Of a stretch of DNA of 64,000 bases, positions 54,299 through 63,370 are shown in pieces. The notes beneath the pieces are model-generated. The model searched no databases. It was not told the origin of the DNA and saw nothing but the letters and a program-made list of their open reading frames with translations. The translations under genes were made by a program, and so were the position numbers. The stretch is taken from positions 2,780,501 through 2,844,500 of the forward strand of contig NZ_CP079203.1 of the NCBI RefSeq assembly GCF_019297835.1, read 5' to 3'. Position 1 is the stretch's first letter; each line of letters starts with the position of its first letter. Origin of the DNA: Sphingomonas sanguinis (lineage in GTDB: Bacteria > Pseudomonadota > Alphaproteobacteria > Sphingomonadales > Sphingomonadaceae).

Positions 54299-54730
54299 TC
54301 AGTATATCACCCGCAAGCGGTTGAGCAGTCCGCAAGCCTGATCGTGACCGCCGACGTACTCGATGTCACCGGTCGGAGCCTGCGCGAAGCGACGGACGGC
54401 AATGCGCTTGGGAGCAGACAGTCCACGGTAGTGGATGGTCAGCGTGCTTTCGGACCCGCTCTCCGAACGCAGGTCGACATGCTCTCCGACCTTCATGACG
54501 TCCAAACGCACTGGATGCCCGCAGCCTTCGATGCGAACGCCGAGCGCCGGCTGGCCGCCTTCGTTGGTGACGGTGAACCCGAAGCCGCCATCGGACATAT
54601 GCGTCACGCGAACCGAGAACAAAGGCCGCAGCCTTCCATGTTCGCGCTCCTTCTGTATCACTCCTGTGTAGGCGATGAGTGCCGTGGCGAGAGCGAGCAG
54701 CGCAGTGAGAAGAGGCGAATAGTCCATCAT
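54299..54730 (-). CDS. Small membrane-anchored protein of unknown function
   Basis: A 143-residue protein. An N-terminal membrane anchor (MMDYSPLLTALLALATALIA, about 5-25) precedes a charged linker (QKEREHGRLRP) and a beta-rich domain (PLFSVRVTHMSDGGFGFTVT, GHPVRLDVMKVGEHVDL, STLTIHYRGLSAPKRIAVRR) that looks like an immunoglobulin-like or C2-type sandwich facing outside or inside. Short proteins of this plan occur next to defence and surface loci, but no family was identified. GGGAT lies upstream of the ATG pair. An alternative open frame on the plus strand was judged a shadow. Confidence 0.6.
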   Translation of the reverse strand: MMDYSPLLTALLALATALIAYTGVIQKEREHGRLRPLFSVRVTHMSDGGFGFTVTNEGGQPALGVRIEGCGHPVRLDVMKVGEHVDLRSESGSESTLTIHYRGLSAPKRIAVRRFAQAPTGDIEYVGGHDQACGLLNRLRVIY

Positions 54731-55835
54731 CGTGAATCCCGTCCGTCTGACGAAGGGACATCTGCAGGTGAACGTCTTGCGATCAGGTTTCTCGTCATCG
54801 TGCTGGCCGGCGCGACGCTGGGGGCCTCCCTGGCCGTGCTACGACTGGCGACCACCCATCGGATGAGACTGGTCGCGGTGGTCGTGGCGGCATTGGCCCT
54901 CGCGTCGATAGGTGCCCTTGCGGCATCATGATCACCGCGTCGCAAGACGAAGCTGATCGGAGCGTGACGCGATGCTATATCGAACCGCCATCGTCCGCGT
55001 ATAGCCTGCGCGAGCTGACCCATGGCTTCCCCAGTGGGCCAGGAACCTCTCAAGGCGAAACCGACCCGAACCGGATGGCTCCACTCTAGTGTAGGGAGCT
55101 CCGTCCACCCATCCGATGCAGCCTTGCTCCCCCGCATCGCGACCGATCTGCACCTGCGCCCACCCGGCCCGTTCCATCGGGAGGGCACATGGCATCAACC
55201 CGTGGAGGAAGGCTGCAGGCGCTCGGTGACCGTCTCTCCAGCACGACGGTCGGTGACGCCGTAGTTGACGGCGACCACCGTTTGGAGCCTTCACCCGCGG
55301 TGTCTTTCTCGGATGCCTCAATGGCAGCGTGATCGGCACGAACTCTCGCGTGATCTGTCAGGTTGCCATGTGGACGGCGGTCTGTTCGTCGGCGATGATG
55401 CGCTTGGCGAACTTCTCCTGACTCAACGTCGCTTCGATGCCTCCTCATCGCCGTACGCGATGTACGCAAGCCCGTCCCAGCGAAGGCGTCTGAAGCGGGG
55501 CACGCGTTTCCACGTGTTCGACTGGAAGCCGACCCTTTTGTCCACCATCACATGGTGAGGAGGCGGGTATCGCGACGAGGGTCCCGACGAGACGCGGTGG
55601 ACCTGATGTCGCCCCAACAGATCCACTATGGCCGCCTAGCTGCTCCCTGCATTCCATTCCGAACCAGTCGCATGCTGCCGAAATCCATCTTCGGACGGAT
55701 GGAAGCGAGAGCGGTAGTCGTCAGCGGCAGAAACATCACGGCGTCTCCGGGACGGATCGCGACGTCCGAACGGATCAATTGTCGCCACGATGCGCGTCCC
55801 GGCCGGATGCTTCCCGCCTAGCGCCGCCCGCAGGG
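54731..55835. other. Gene-poor, possibly decayed segment (1.1 kb)
   Basis: No complete gene is supported. Fragments with protein-like character are visible. On the minus strand, VDKRVGFQSNTWKRVPRFRR, then LRWDGLAYIAYGDEEASKRR (55432-55557), ends at a stop, and another frame immediately continues as LSQEKFAKRIIADEQTAVHM. Also on the minus strand is GWAQVQIGRDAGEQGCIGW near 55100. On the plus strand a hydrophobic stretch (LAIRFLVIVLAGATLGASL, 54777-54930) has no upstream start codon. This fits one or more degraded genes. Confidence 0.4.
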
Positions 55836-56789
55836 TTAGGAACCGGCGTGCCTGTTGGTCCAGTCGATAGCGCGGCAAGTGGGTGCGCCGCGTCCGCGGT
55901 AGACTTCGGAGCACGCCCACTCCACTTCGAGTTCGCGAGCGTCGTACGGGACGTCACGCCACCACGAGCGTCGCGTGGCGTTCCACCCGTACCCGCGCTC
56001 CTTCAGCTTCTCCCGTGCCGAGAACGGGGCGTCAGAGGCCTCGATCCGCCAGGACGAACGCCGCGCGGAGCTCAAAGCCACGTCCAGCACGGATCGCCCA
56101 GTCGGCAGGACGTGCTCGAGCAGGCGGATGAGGGCGGCGACATCAGTGGCCGCGCTGTGCGCGCTGTAGAACACCCCCGCCTGCATCAGCAGATTGGGCA
56201 GCGATCGCCCCTCGAAGCCCATCGATCGCCAGTCGACCTCCGCGAGCGTACAGATCCAGGGGCGTCCCGCGGCATCGGGCAGACGGCGTTCGCAGAAGGG
56301 AAGGTCGAACCTCGCGTTGTGGGCGACCACGAAGTCGACGTCCATCATGACGCTGGTCGCCTCCGCATCGCAGATCGACCTGCCGGCGACGTCCAGATCC
56401 GAGATGCCCGTGAGACGGGTGATCTCCGGCGCCAGAGGCCTGCCAGGATCCTCGAGCCATCTCCTCGACCGACCAACCTGCAGAATGCGCCCGTCTTCGT
56501 CCGCGACGAAGCGCTGCATGGCGAGCTCGATGACGCCATGGCGGTGCGGATCGAGCCCTTCGGTCTCCACGTCCAACGCGAGCCCGTGCCACGTCGCGGC
56601 GGCTCCGCTGCCGCCGAACGATCGACGAGGACGATCCGGGACCAGTCGACGAAGCACGCGGAAGTCGGGATGGCCATCGAGAGCGGCGGCGGCGACCTCG
56701 GGACCTCCGCATGCCGCCAGCACCTCACGATGCCTCGAGTCGATATGAAATTCCGGAGCGCGCGGCGCTCCGGCGTGCGAACCGGACAT
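55836..56789 (-). CDS. DnaQ-like 3'-5' exonuclease domain protein
   Basis: A 317-residue protein with a DEDDh exonuclease core: Exo I LALDVETEGLDPHRHGVIEL (Asp73, Glu75), Exo II FVVAHNARFDLPFCERR and Exo III YSAHSAATDVAALIRLL (His and Asp). A preceding segment of about 65 residues and a C-terminal segment (SAREKLKERGYGWNATRRSW, WRDVPYDARELEVEWAC) recur in a subgroup of alphaproteobacterial exonucleases outside the replicative epsilon subunit. The start at 56789 follows GGAGGAC. It lies inside the accessory region and is followed upstream by a small unknown gene. Confidence 0.83.
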   Translation of the reverse strand: MSGSHAGAPRAPEFHIDSRHREVLAACGGPEVAAAALDGHPDFRVLRRLVPDRPRRSFGGSGAAATWHGLALDVETEGLDPHRHGVIELAMQRFVADEDGRILQVGRSRRWLEDPGRPLAPEITRLTGISDLDVAGRSICDAEATSVMMDVDFVVAHNARFDLPFCERRLPDAAGRPWICTLAEVDWRSMGFEGRSLPNLLMQAGVFYSAHSAATDVAALIRLLEHVLPTGRSVLDVALSSARRSSWRIEASDAPFSAREKLKERGYGWNATRRSWWRDVPYDARELEVEWACSEVYRGRGAPTCRAIDWTNRHAGS

Positions 56790-56879
56790 CGCCCGTCCTC
56801 CTTCGTCTCTCTGGAATGGTGGTGGGGAGTCTGACCGGCGAAAATGCTGCACCCAGGCCGTCACGTGGGCGGATCCACG

Positions 56880-57242
56880 TCAGACGGTGAAACGGCGCTC
56901 GGTGAACATGCGATAGCCCCGGTGAGCCACATGCGTGGGGGCGGCGCCGACCCGGACCATCTCCTCGAGGATCGCCGCGGGGATCATGGTCAGAACGAAT
57001 GGATCCCTGTCGTCGAATCCCTCTTCGACATGGATTTCAGCGTCGGAGGCTCCGACCCGGGAACGCAGCAGATCCCGGACATCCGCTTCGCCGACCGAAA
57101 CGGCCGCCGCGAAAGCGGCCACGAATGTGTTCCCATCCGTCACGACCGTCCGCGCGGAGAAGAACCCGGCCCGTCCACGCTCTTGGTCCGCAGAGCTCGT
57201 CGGCGTCCGAACCAACATGGAATCGTCTTGCGTCTGGATCAT
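56880..57242 (-). CDS. Hypothetical protein
   Basis: A 120-residue protein of mixed composition, starting MIQTQDDSMLVRTPTSSADQ, then a soluble alpha/beta region (RTVVTDGNTFVAAFAAAVSV, DAEIHVEEGFDDRDPFVLTM, AAILEEMVRVGAAPTHVAHR). No cysteines, no membrane segment and no recognised family. GGAGGC lies 8 bases before the ATG at 57242. It is 90 bases upstream of the exonuclease in the same direction and may be co-transcribed with it. Confidence 0.6.
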   Translation of the reverse strand: MIQTQDDSMLVRTPTSSADQERGRAGFFSARTVVTDGNTFVAAFAAAVSVGEADVRDLLRSRVGASDAEIHVEEGFDDRDPFVLTMIPAAILEEMVRVGAAPTHVAHRGYRMFTERRFTV

Positions 57243-57270
57243 CTTGAGCCTCCGGCTATGCGATACCAAC

Positions 57271-57298
57271 AATGAACGAAAAATCAAGTTTGTTCATT
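57271..57298. promoter_or_regulatory. AT-rich inverted repeat, candidate operator
   Basis: AATGAAC at 57271-57277 and GTTCATT at 57292-57298 form a 7-base inverted repeat around 14 AT-rich bases, 29 bases upstream of the start codon of the gene at 56880-57242. It stands out in an otherwise GC-rich stretch and could be a repressor site or part of its promoter. Confidence 0.35.
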
Positions 57299-57760
57299 AG
57301 GTGATGATTACAGCTGAAAGTATGCAGGCTTACGTGACAAATCTGTCACGCTCGGTGTCGTCCAGCGCGTCTTCGCGCGAGACCGCAGCACCGCGAGAGC
57401 ATAGCCTGATCCACCTCCTGTCAGATGAGACCGATCGGCTGCAGATCGCGACTGCCGACGCAGCGGCTGGCCGCCATGGTCCGCCACGGGAGGATGGAAG
57501 AAGGCGACATTCATCTGCTGCGCACGCCTAGACCTGGGAGAAGATGAAGTGTTGGGTACACGCCCCCCCATTCAGCTCCGGGCACCCAGACGATCCGCAC
57601 GAGCGATCGAACCCTCGAGCTTCGTCGCAGTATTTCGTCCGCCACCCAGGCATGAGACGGGTCATTCAAATGCAGCGGATCGAGCGGCCATGTCACGCTT
57701 TCGGCATCGACCGTAGATGACGGCTTGCCGAGACGCGTCACGACGCGGCAGGGATAGTCC
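57299..57760. other. No confident gene (about 460 bases)
   Basis: ORFs on both strands overlap here, but none has a clear ribosome-binding site or family. The most protein-like is an 83-residue minus-strand frame from 57762 (TRLGKPSSTVDAESVTWPLD, RVRSLVRIVWVPGAEW), whose ATG overlaps the plus-strand start at 57761. Confidence 0.35.
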
Positions 57761-58897
57761 ATGCACAACGCGGTCGCCGAAGCCACGAATTCCACTCTGC
57801 CGCTGATCGGCGTCTCCCAGACCGTCGCTGCGGGATATCTGCTGCTGATCCTGACCGCGGTGTGCGCGATCGTCGCCGTGATCCAGCGGCGGTCCATCGG
57901 CGCCGTCGTCGCCACCGTCTGGAAGGACTATCGCTCGGTCCTCTGGTGCTTTCTGGCGCTGAGTGGCCTCGCGGCGCTTCTCGGCTTCTACGCCGATGGC
58001 GCTGCCGGGGCGGGTGGAGACTTCTGGGCGACCGCGGCGGCCAACGTGTTCGCGTCCCTCGTCGAGAACCTGATCTTCTTCTCGCTGCTCGGCTTCGGCC
58101 TGCTGATCGTACAGCGGCGCGAAGCCGATCGGAACCGCGGCCTGGACGACCGGCTGGACCTGCTCTTCAACGCCAAGCAGCTACGCAGCGGCGAGTCGTC
58201 GTTCCTGCGGGACGAGCTCAGGAGGATCAGCGCGGACTGCCAATCCATGGAGGTGGCCATCGACGTCGTCGACCACGATACGACGGAGGGACTGGTCGAG
58301 ATCGACGTCATGAGGAACTGGCTCATCGCGAACTACCTGTCCGACGAAAGCGCAGTCTACGACTGGCGGCTGAGGATTGCCTCCGATGCGATTCCATCAC
58401 GCCCGGTGGCGATGACGGTCTATCCGTCCTATTCCGCAACTCTGACCCGTGCATCCGACGGAGAATGGCGCAACGCCACAGACGACGAGCTTCTCCATCC
58501 GGGAGGCGATTTGGGCTCCAGCGAGCGGTTTGATTCGGATCCGCGGCCGCTCACGATCGAGCCGTCTGCCGCCCGTGAGTTCCGGACGCGTTTCAGGGGC
58601 TGGCAGCTACTCTACGACGGCCCGCCCGTGCCTGCGGCCGACAGGATGGGCCCGGTGAGACCGGACCCCGGAAGCTACAAGTTCAACGTCTCCAAGCATT
58701 GGGACGAGGTCAGGGTCATGGTGACGAACAGCTTGAAGAGGGACCTCAGGGTGTCCATCTACCAGTCGATCGGGTCCGGTCCCCAGAAGCTGCTGAGGAA
58801 GGTGGATCTCGCTTCGGGTGATCGTCAGAGGCAGCCCGTGAGGCTGGAGAACCTTCCAGCGGGATCGCGGGTTTACGTATCGTTCGAACCTTTGTAG
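57761..58897 (+). CDS. Membrane protein with large soluble C-terminal domain, unknown
   Basis: A 378-residue protein with three N-terminal membrane segments (about 22-42, 60-78 and 90-117), a basic stop (RREADRNRGLDDRL) and about 250 soluble residues. The soluble part begins with a helical section (SFLRDELRRISADCQSMEVA), continues through beta-rich sequence (YDWRLRIASDAIPSRPVAMT) and ends KVDLASGDRQRQPVRLENLP, then YVSFEPL, which looks like a carbohydrate- or lipid-facing sandwich. No domain could be named. It stands alone in the accessory region and converges on the exported-protein operon. Confidence 0.65.
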   Translation: MHNAVAEATNSTLPLIGVSQTVAAGYLLLILTAVCAIVAVIQRRSIGAVVATVWKDYRSVLWCFLALSGLAALLGFYADGAAGAGGDFWATAAANVFASLVENLIFFSLLGFGLLIVQRREADRNRGLDDRLDLLFNAKQLRSGESSFLRDELRRISADCQSMEVAIDVVDHDTTEGLVEIDVMRNWLIANYLSDESAVYDWRLRIASDAIPSRPVAMTVYPSYSATLTRASDGEWRNATDDELLHPGGDLGSSERFDSDPRPLTIEPSAAREFRTRFRGWQLLYDGPPVPAADRMGPVRPDPGSYKFNVSKHWDEVRVMVTNSLKRDLRVSIYQSIGSGPQKLLRKVDLASGDRQRQPVRLENLPAGSRVYVSFEPL

Positions 58898-59144
58898 TAT
58901 GGATCGTGAGAGGGATGAGACACATGTTCCGCATCGAAGACGACTCCGAGTGAGCACCGCCCCCGTCGCCAGACGGGGCGATCTGCACTGAAGGAACGTA
59001 CAGCGTCTCCGGTATAGGTACGGAGCTGGCGAAGCGCTCCTTTCAAAACTTCCTCGCGCATCCGGATGGCATCCTCCGGCGCAGACCAGCCGAGCATGTC
59101 TGCTCGACCAAAAGGACCATTCCTTCCCACGGACGCATCGCGGA

Positions 59145-59621
59145 TCACGAACCGCAGGTCAGGCGTCCCCGTGCGATCCACCGGGCATCGCCGATGTGAA
59201 CCTCGATGTCGGCGGCCCCCTCGTTCACCTCGGTCCCCTTCCACCTTGCTGGACCAACAGGCAGCACCGTCACGGTGAGGCCGTCCCTCGCCCAGCGATC
59301 ATGGGTGAACGGGAACAGGTCGCCAGCGCCTCTTGCAGGCCGAAGATGCACGATGCCGCTGTCGAGACGGACCACGGCGCGGTCGTCGGCCGCGGCGAAG
59401 CGCATGCGCCTATCCTTCGCCAGCGACCACGAGCAGCCGGTCCCGGCGGCTCCTGCCTTCATGACCATCGCCATCGAGAGCCGCCGTAGCGGTAGCACAG
59501 GCAGAGTCGCCTGAACGCCGTTCCGCGCCACGCCTGCTGGCGTGGTCGCCATTGTTGGCAGGGCAGTCACGAGCGACGCCGCGGCGACAGGCACGAGTAG
59601 CGATACCATGGCCGTGTTCAT
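59145..59621 (-). CDS. Exported protein of unknown function
   Basis: A 158-residue protein with a signal peptide (about 1-27, MVSLLVPVAAASLVTALPTM). The mature part is beta-rich: CSWSLAKDRRMRFAAADDRA, VVRLDSGIVHLRPARGAGDL, FPFTHDRWARDGLTVTVLPV and an Ile-rich end ADIEVHIGDARWIARGRL with a final Cys. Two cysteines (in TGCSW and LTCGS) could form one disulphide. GAGG precedes the ATG. It follows the gene at 59630 by 8 bases and is the last gene of the autotransporter operon. No family recognised. Confidence 0.65.
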   Translation of the reverse strand: MNTAMVSLLVPVAAASLVTALPTMATTPAGVARNGVQATLPVLPLRRLSMAMVMKAGAAGTGCSWSLAKDRRMRFAAADDRAVVRLDSGIVHLRPARGAGDLFPFTHDRWARDGLTVTVLPVGPARWKGTEVNEGAADIEVHIGDARWIARGRLTCGS

Positions 59622-59629
59622 GCCCGACC

Positions 59630-60307
59630 TCAAAAAGCGCCGCGCGCGGCAGCCGGGGCTTCGCGGGCCGCTGCCGCCTTCACTGCCGCCTCATCGGCGA
59701 GGCGCGCGTTGCGTCCCCGGGTGCCGAGTATCTTGAGGGACCAGGCGTCGGACCTGACGGTGATGCGCGGATTGGGCTCCATCGTCAGATCGCCGCCGCA
59801 TCGTCCCGTGCACCACGATCCGTTCGCTGGGATGCCCTCGGTCGGCCGCCCGTACTTCCCCTCGACTTGGCCGACGAGCGTGGCCAGATCGACGCGGTTG
59901 GTCGACACTGTCAGGTCGATCCGGTCGACGATCTCCCCCGCCGGCGTCTGCGCCATGAACAGGCGGAGATGCTCGCCGGCGGGACCCTCGCACGTCAGTT
60001 CACCGACGGCAGTGCCATCGGGGCCGAAGCCGTCGGGGATGCCTTTGCGCTTACGGACTTCTCGCTCGACGAGTTGTCGGAACGAGGCCACCTGGTAAGT
60101 CGAGCACCGGTAGGTCCCTGCTAGCGCCGCCTGTACCGCAGCCAGCGGCATGCCGAGGCGGACGCCGGCGACGTCCATCACCAGTGGTTTGGCCGTGGAA
60201 GACGCGGGTTGCGCGGCGATTCGTGCCTTCTGTGCCATGGCGGGAGCCGTGGGGAGCGACAGCGCCATCATGGCACCGATGGCAGCAGCCTTGGTCATGT
60301 TCATCAT
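59630..60307 (-). CDS. Exported hypothetical protein
   Basis: A 225-residue protein with a signal peptide (AAAIGAMMALSLPTAPAMAQ, about 6-25). The mature part starts with a short motif seen in several proteobacterial exported proteins, VMDVAGVRLGMPLAAVQAAL, in which a Gly-Met-x-x-x-x-Val turn is typical of SmpA/BamE-like or lipoprotein repeats. A soluble region with two cysteine pairs follows (YRCSTY, LTCEGP, WCTGRCGGDL). The start follows AAGGAAC. It lies 83 bases after the lipoprotein gene and 8 bases before the last gene. Confidence 0.7.
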   Translation of the reverse strand: MMNMTKAAAIGAMMALSLPTAPAMAQKARIAAQPASSTAKPLVMDVAGVRLGMPLAAVQAALAGTYRCSTYQVASFRQLVEREVRKRKGIPDGFGPDGTAVGELTCEGPAGEHLRLFMAQTPAGEIVDRIDLTVSTNRVDLATLVGQVEGKYGRPTEGIPANGSWCTGRCGGDLTMEPNPRITVRSDAWSLKILGTRGRNARLADEAAVKAAAAREAPAAARGAF

Positions 60308-60390
60308 GGTGTTCCTTGACGACCCGGCGCTCGGCGCCCGGGTCACGGTGTCGGTCGAAATGGATGGGATGGTGACGGTCACGTCGATCG

Positions 60391-61056
60391 TCAGCGCGGC
60401 ATCGGTCGCCAGCCGTCGCTCTGCAGCTCGAACGGCACTGTCGCCTCCTTCGGCTGGGCGATGCGCGTCTGCTCCTCCGGCGGCATGACCGGAATCGAAT
60501 CTACGCCGCGATAGGTGTAGGTGACCCGGCTTACCCGATGTCCAGCGATGTCGGTCGGCTCGGTCCAGCGCACCACGTCGACAACCTCGCCTTTTGCAAG
60601 GCAGAAGGACGGCACCGAAGCCATGCCGCTCGTTGCCTTGCGCTCGACCGTATGCAGATAGGGCGCGCCCTTTGACGTCGGCGCGTAGGAGGTCAACGGC
60701 TGGCGCACGAACGCGTTGGTGGACCCGCTCCACCGCGCCGGCTTCTCGAACGTCGTGCGCGTGACGAGCCCGACGCCAGCCAGACCATCCAGCATCGCGA
60801 CCGCCTTTCCGTCGGAACCCGGTCCTGCCATCGGCGCCCTCGGTGAGGTGACGATCGGAAACCCCAATCCGCCAGACTCGCCCTTGATATCGTACCGCAT
60901 CACGTCGATGGGATGGCAGAAGACGTCGCGGACTACGGGTTCGAGCGCAGTGGCGAACGCCTCCTTGGTCGGGCCTTTGGATTGGCCGCACCCACTCAAG
61001 CCGCTGGCAGTGGCGATGAGCAGGACAGCGGCGGACATGGGCATGGATCTGGACAT
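60391..61056 (-). CDS. Putative lipoprotein
   Basis: A 221-residue protein whose N terminus SMPMSAAVLLIATASGLSGC ends in a lipobox (LSGC), so the mature protein is expected to carry lipid at Cys23 and sit in the outer or inner membrane. The rest is soluble, with FATALEPVVRDVFCHPIDVM, GLVTRTTFEKPARWSGSTNA and RVSRVTYTYRGVDSIPVMPP. It starts 16 bases after the autotransporter gene, with AAGGAAC before the ATG, so the two are co-transcribed. Function unknown. Confidence 0.75.
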   Translation of the reverse strand: MSRSMPMSAAVLLIATASGLSGCGQSKGPTKEAFATALEPVVRDVFCHPIDVMRYDIKGESGGLGFPIVTSPRAPMAGPGSDGKAVAMLDGLAGVGLVTRTTFEKPARWSGSTNAFVRQPLTSYAPTSKGAPYLHTVERKATSGMASVPSFCLAKGEVVDVVRWTEPTDIAGHRVSRVTYTYRGVDSIPVMPPEEQTRIAQPKEATVPFELQSDGWRPMPR

Positions 61057-61072
61057 GAGTGTTCCTTGCGGT

Positions 61073-63370
61073 TCAGCGGACGACGAGATTGAAGAAGGCG
61101 GCGACATCGGACGCACCGCGGACATGGCCGGCGTCGAAGGCACGGGCGACGCCGAGCCGCAGCGTCGAGGTGGATGCCAGCGCAGTCGACCAGCCGAGCT
61201 CGAGATCAAGCTCCCGCGCGGCTGGCGACAGATCGAAGGTCCGGCGCTCTTCGGTGAGTGCGCCCGACATCAGGTCATAGGCGACAGGCACCATCAGCGA
61301 CGCCCGCGCCCGTTCGACGCGCAGGGGCGACGACAGGCCGAGCGTCGCCAGCCCGCCGAGCAGTGGACGCGCACCCTCCACCGCGAAGGCGGTGCTGACG
61401 ATGCGACCGTCGAAACGGATCGGACCATCGCCGCCACTGTCGACGCTGGTGGTACCCGTCGTAGCACGCGCGGTCAGCGAGACGCCCGCCACGGTGCGGT
61501 TGGCGACGAGAGTGGCGAGCGTCGTCCGACCGCCACGCAAGCCCGATGCAGCAACGCCACCGCCGAACCCTAGCACGCGGCCGTATTCGGTGAGGTCGGT
61601 CACCTGCAGGCCGATGCCAAACGGGGTGGCGAAGGTGACACCGCGCAGGTCCGCGCTGCGGTCGCGCGACGACCCGGATGAGAACGATGCCGACCAGCCG
61701 CCGCCGCTCCACGACGACCACAGGCCAATGGGCTGGCCGACCACGCCGCGTAGGGGGGAGCCGGTGAGCGAGAAGCCACCGCCGACTGCGGTGTTCGCGC
61801 CGATTGTCACCGTCTGCCCGACTGCGGGCGAGAAGCTCGCCACCGCCGGTCGGTTTGTTGTCGCGCCCTGCCACGGGCCGACCACGTCCTGCCCGAAGAA
61901 GCCCAGCCGTGCTTCGCTCGCCGACCAGCTGCGGACGGGCAGCGGATCAACCGACCCGGTCATGCCGCCTGCCAGCAAGCCCGATGACCGTGCGCGGATA
62001 CCCGTCGTGCCCATCATCGCGAAGTTGCGGCCGTAGCGATCGAACACCGTCATGCTGCCTGCCGCCGTCGCGAGCATCGACGCTGTCGCCGACCCACCGA
62101 ACGGTGCGGACACGTCGAGCGACGAATAGCGGGCGAGTACCGCCTGGGCCGCCGCGAACGAAGACGCCGGTGCCTGCACCTGCATCGCCTTCTCGACGTT
62201 GAGCAGCCCTGCGCCATAGATTGGATCGACACCGGGGGCGCCCATATCGGTGGCGGTGTCGAGCAGGATGCGGGCGATCGCCTTGCCGCCGAGCTGCGGC
62301 CAGTACTGTTTCAGCAGCGCCGCCGCCCCGCCGACCGCCGGCCCCGCGAAGCTGTTGCCGGTGACGATGGTGATGCTGCCGTCCTTGTCGACCACATGCA
62401 CGTTCACCCCCACCGCTGCGATCATGCGATCGGCGAGCACGCCTGCGTTGCCATTGGCGGAACGGGGGTTGCCGTTGGCGTCCACCCCGATCGCGAACAG
62501 GAACCAGTCGGCGTTGGCGCGGTCGCTGCCGACGAGGGTCTCGGCAAACTGGCCGGCGAAGCTGTCCTTGCCGGTCTCATTCGCAACGGACTCGACCAGC
62601 AGCCGGTCGGCGGCGCGCAAGCCATCCATCGCCGCGCGCTGTTCTGTCGCGACCTGTCCGCCGCCAAAGCCGTTCAGCGACATCACCGTGACGAACGCGC
62701 CCTTGGCGACGGCTTCGCGCAGCGCCGGGGCAATCAGACCTGCGTTCGGCTGCATGCCCTCGCGGATCGGTGTCGTGCTGCCCGCCGTCACGCCGTCCAG
62801 GTCCGGCCCCGTCACCTTGAGCGCGAGGATAGTCGCACCCGGGGCCATTCCCTGCATGCCCGTACCGTTGCGCGCCGCCGCGGCGATCGAGGCGACCTTG
62901 CTGCCATGGCCATCATTGTCGTCGATCGCGAAGCGCGGCACCGTCTCGCCCGGACAGGTCGCGCAGCGGGCGATGCGCTGCTCGAAGCCGGTACTGTCGG
63001 CCGAGATGCGACCGGCGAACTCGGGCGAGGACCGCGCGATGCCGCTGTCGATGACCGCGATCGTCACGCCCTTGCCGGTGATCCCGCGATCATAAGCATA
63101 GGCCGCCTTCGCGCTGACGACGGCGGCTGACGCTTTGTACTCGGCGCTATCGGCAGCCGTCGGCGTCGGCGCTGGCGTGGGAGAAGGTGATGGTGTCGGC
63201 GTTGCAGCCGGAGTTGGTGAAGGCGAACCGGTTGGCGGCGCATTCCCGCCGGGCGTGTTCACGCCACTGCCGCCTCCGCCGCATGCGGCAAGCAACAGCG
63301 CCGCCGTTGCCGCAGTCGAATTCCTGATGATGGCAAGCCGCCTGCTGCGGCAACCGTCGTATGCACCCAC
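61073..63370 (-). CDS. Subtilisin-like (S8) autotransporter serine protease
   Basis: A protein of about 765 residues secreted to the cell surface. A signal region ending in a lipobox-like ALLLAAC is followed by a Gly and Pro/Thr-rich linker (TPTPSPSPTPAPTPT). The S8 protease domain has the triad Asp in TIAVIDSGIARSS, His in DDNDGHGSKVASIA and Ser in VTGNSFAGPAVGGAAALL. The C-terminal 280 residues look like an autotransporter beta barrel (GGGFSLTGSPLRGVVG to FFNLVVR). A GTG at 63370 preceded by GGGGG is preferred; an ATG at 63430 has no ribosome-binding site. First gene of a four-gene operon. Confidence 0.85.
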   Translation of the reverse strand: MGAYDGCRSRRLAIIRNSTAATAALLLAACGGGGSGVNTPGGNAPPTGSPSPTPAATPTPSPSPTPAPTPTAADSAEYKASAAVVSAKAAYAYDRGITGKGVTIAVIDSGIARSSPEFAGRISADSTGFEQRIARCATCPGETVPRFAIDDNDGHGSKVASIAAAARNGTGMQGMAPGATILALKVTGPDLDGVTAGSTTPIREGMQPNAGLIAPALREAVAKGAFVTVMSLNGFGGGQVATEQRAAMDGLRAADRLLVESVANETGKDSFAGQFAETLVGSDRANADWFLFAIGVDANGNPRSANGNAGVLADRMIAAVGVNVHVVDKDGSITIVTGNSFAGPAVGGAAALLKQYWPQLGGKAIARILLDTATDMGAPGVDPIYGAGLLNVEKAMQVQAPASSFAAAQAVLARYSSLDVSAPFGGSATASMLATAAGSMTVFDRYGRNFAMMGTTGIRARSSGLLAGGMTGSVDPLPVRSWSASEARLGFFGQDVVGPWQGATTNRPAVASFSPAVGQTVTIGANTAVGGGFSLTGSPLRGVVGQPIGLWSSWSGGGWSASFSSGSSRDRSADLRGVTFATPFGIGLQVTDLTEYGRVLGFGGGVAASGLRGGRTTLATLVANRTVAGVSLTARATTGTTSVDSGGDGPIRFDGRIVSTAFAVEGARPLLGGLATLGLSSPLRVERARASLMVPVAYDLMSGALTEERRTFDLSPAARELDLELGWSTALASTSTLRLGVARAFDAGHVRGASDVAAFFNLVVR

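Noticed and set aside
54125..54931. Plus-strand ORF of 268 residues over the small membrane protein gene
   Set aside because: The minus-strand frame has a proper anchor and beta-rich domain. Only the last 50 residues of the plus frame look hydrophobic and they have no start codon, so they are mentioned only as a possible relic.
57511..57762. 83-residue minus-strand frame starting at 57762
   Set aside because: Its ATG overlaps the start codon of the better supported plus-strand gene at 57761 and it lacks a ribosome-binding site.
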